Shown one piece after another: positions 6,038 to 6,056 of a stretch of 6,056 bases of DNA. The stretch's first letter is position 1; each line of letters begins with the position of its first letter. Made by a program: the position numbers and the translations under genes. The notes beneath the pieces were generated by a model that was not told the origin of the DNA, did not search any database, and saw only the letters and a program-made list of their open reading frames with translations. Origin of the DNA: Candidatus Woesearchaeota archaeon (GTDB taxonomy: Archaea; Nanobdellota; Nanobdellia; Woesearchaeales; GW2011-AR4); NCBI GenBank assembly GCA_019323655.1, contig JAHWGX010000093.1, positions 1-6,056 on the forward strand, written 5' to 3'.

Positions 6038-6056
6038 AGCAAGAAATAAAACTCTC

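Noticed and set aside
1..6056. CRISPR arrays, tRNA or rRNA genes, transposases, toxin-antitoxin pairs.
   Set aside because: No regularly spaced direct repeats, no cloverleaf or T-arm signature, no mobile-element ends and no recognised toxin or antitoxin motif were seen on either strand.

Overview
The window looks like a piece of an AT-rich archaeal genome, most likely a DPANN-type lineage (Woesearchaeota/Pacearchaeota-like). The sequence shows TATA-like promoters, two starts with no Shine-Dalgarno sequence, arginine written almost only as AGA/AGG, and a secreted CARDB plus thrombospondin-3 plus MopE-type surface protein of a kind common in those archaea. The lineage is inferred from style; no rRNA or other marker gene is present.

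Layout. Positions 1-210 hold no convincing gene. They contain a cluster of AT-rich inverted repeats (66-155) and a good TATA-box promoter (173-187) for the first gene. Positions 223-2676 (+) encode a protein of about 817 aa with no signal peptide: a long, mostly helical region followed by a C-terminal domain with a Cys...His...Asp-Pro-Thr pattern like transglutaminase/papain-fold cysteine peptidases. A 186-base gap (2677-2862) carries an AT-rich promoter candidate. Positions 2863-5454 (+) encode an 863-aa secreted surface protein with a signal peptide, three beta-sandwich repeats, CARDB, an Ig/cadherin-like domain, a calcium-binding thrombospondin type 3 segment, two MopE-like Cys/Asp motifs and a cysteine-containing helical tail. 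Positions 5531-5920 (-) encode a 129-aa soluble protein of unknown function, convergent with the surface-protein gene. Positions 5921-6056 are non-coding and hold two back-to-back hairpins plus a dyad over the start of the small gene.

The three genes do not form an evident operon. Genes 1 and 2 each have their own promoter candidate, and gene 3 faces the other way. Codon use differs sharply between gene 1 (AGA-rich, some CGN) and gene 2 (AGG-rich, almost no CGN), which suggests different histories or expression levels.

Most worth checking are the putative cysteine-peptidase fusion of gene 1, and the open frame after the TAG stop of gene 2. The latter would add a hydrophobic segment and a basic tail, a possible membrane anchor, to an otherwise anchorless surface protein. 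I found no CRISPR array, tRNA, rRNA, insertion sequence or recognised defence system.
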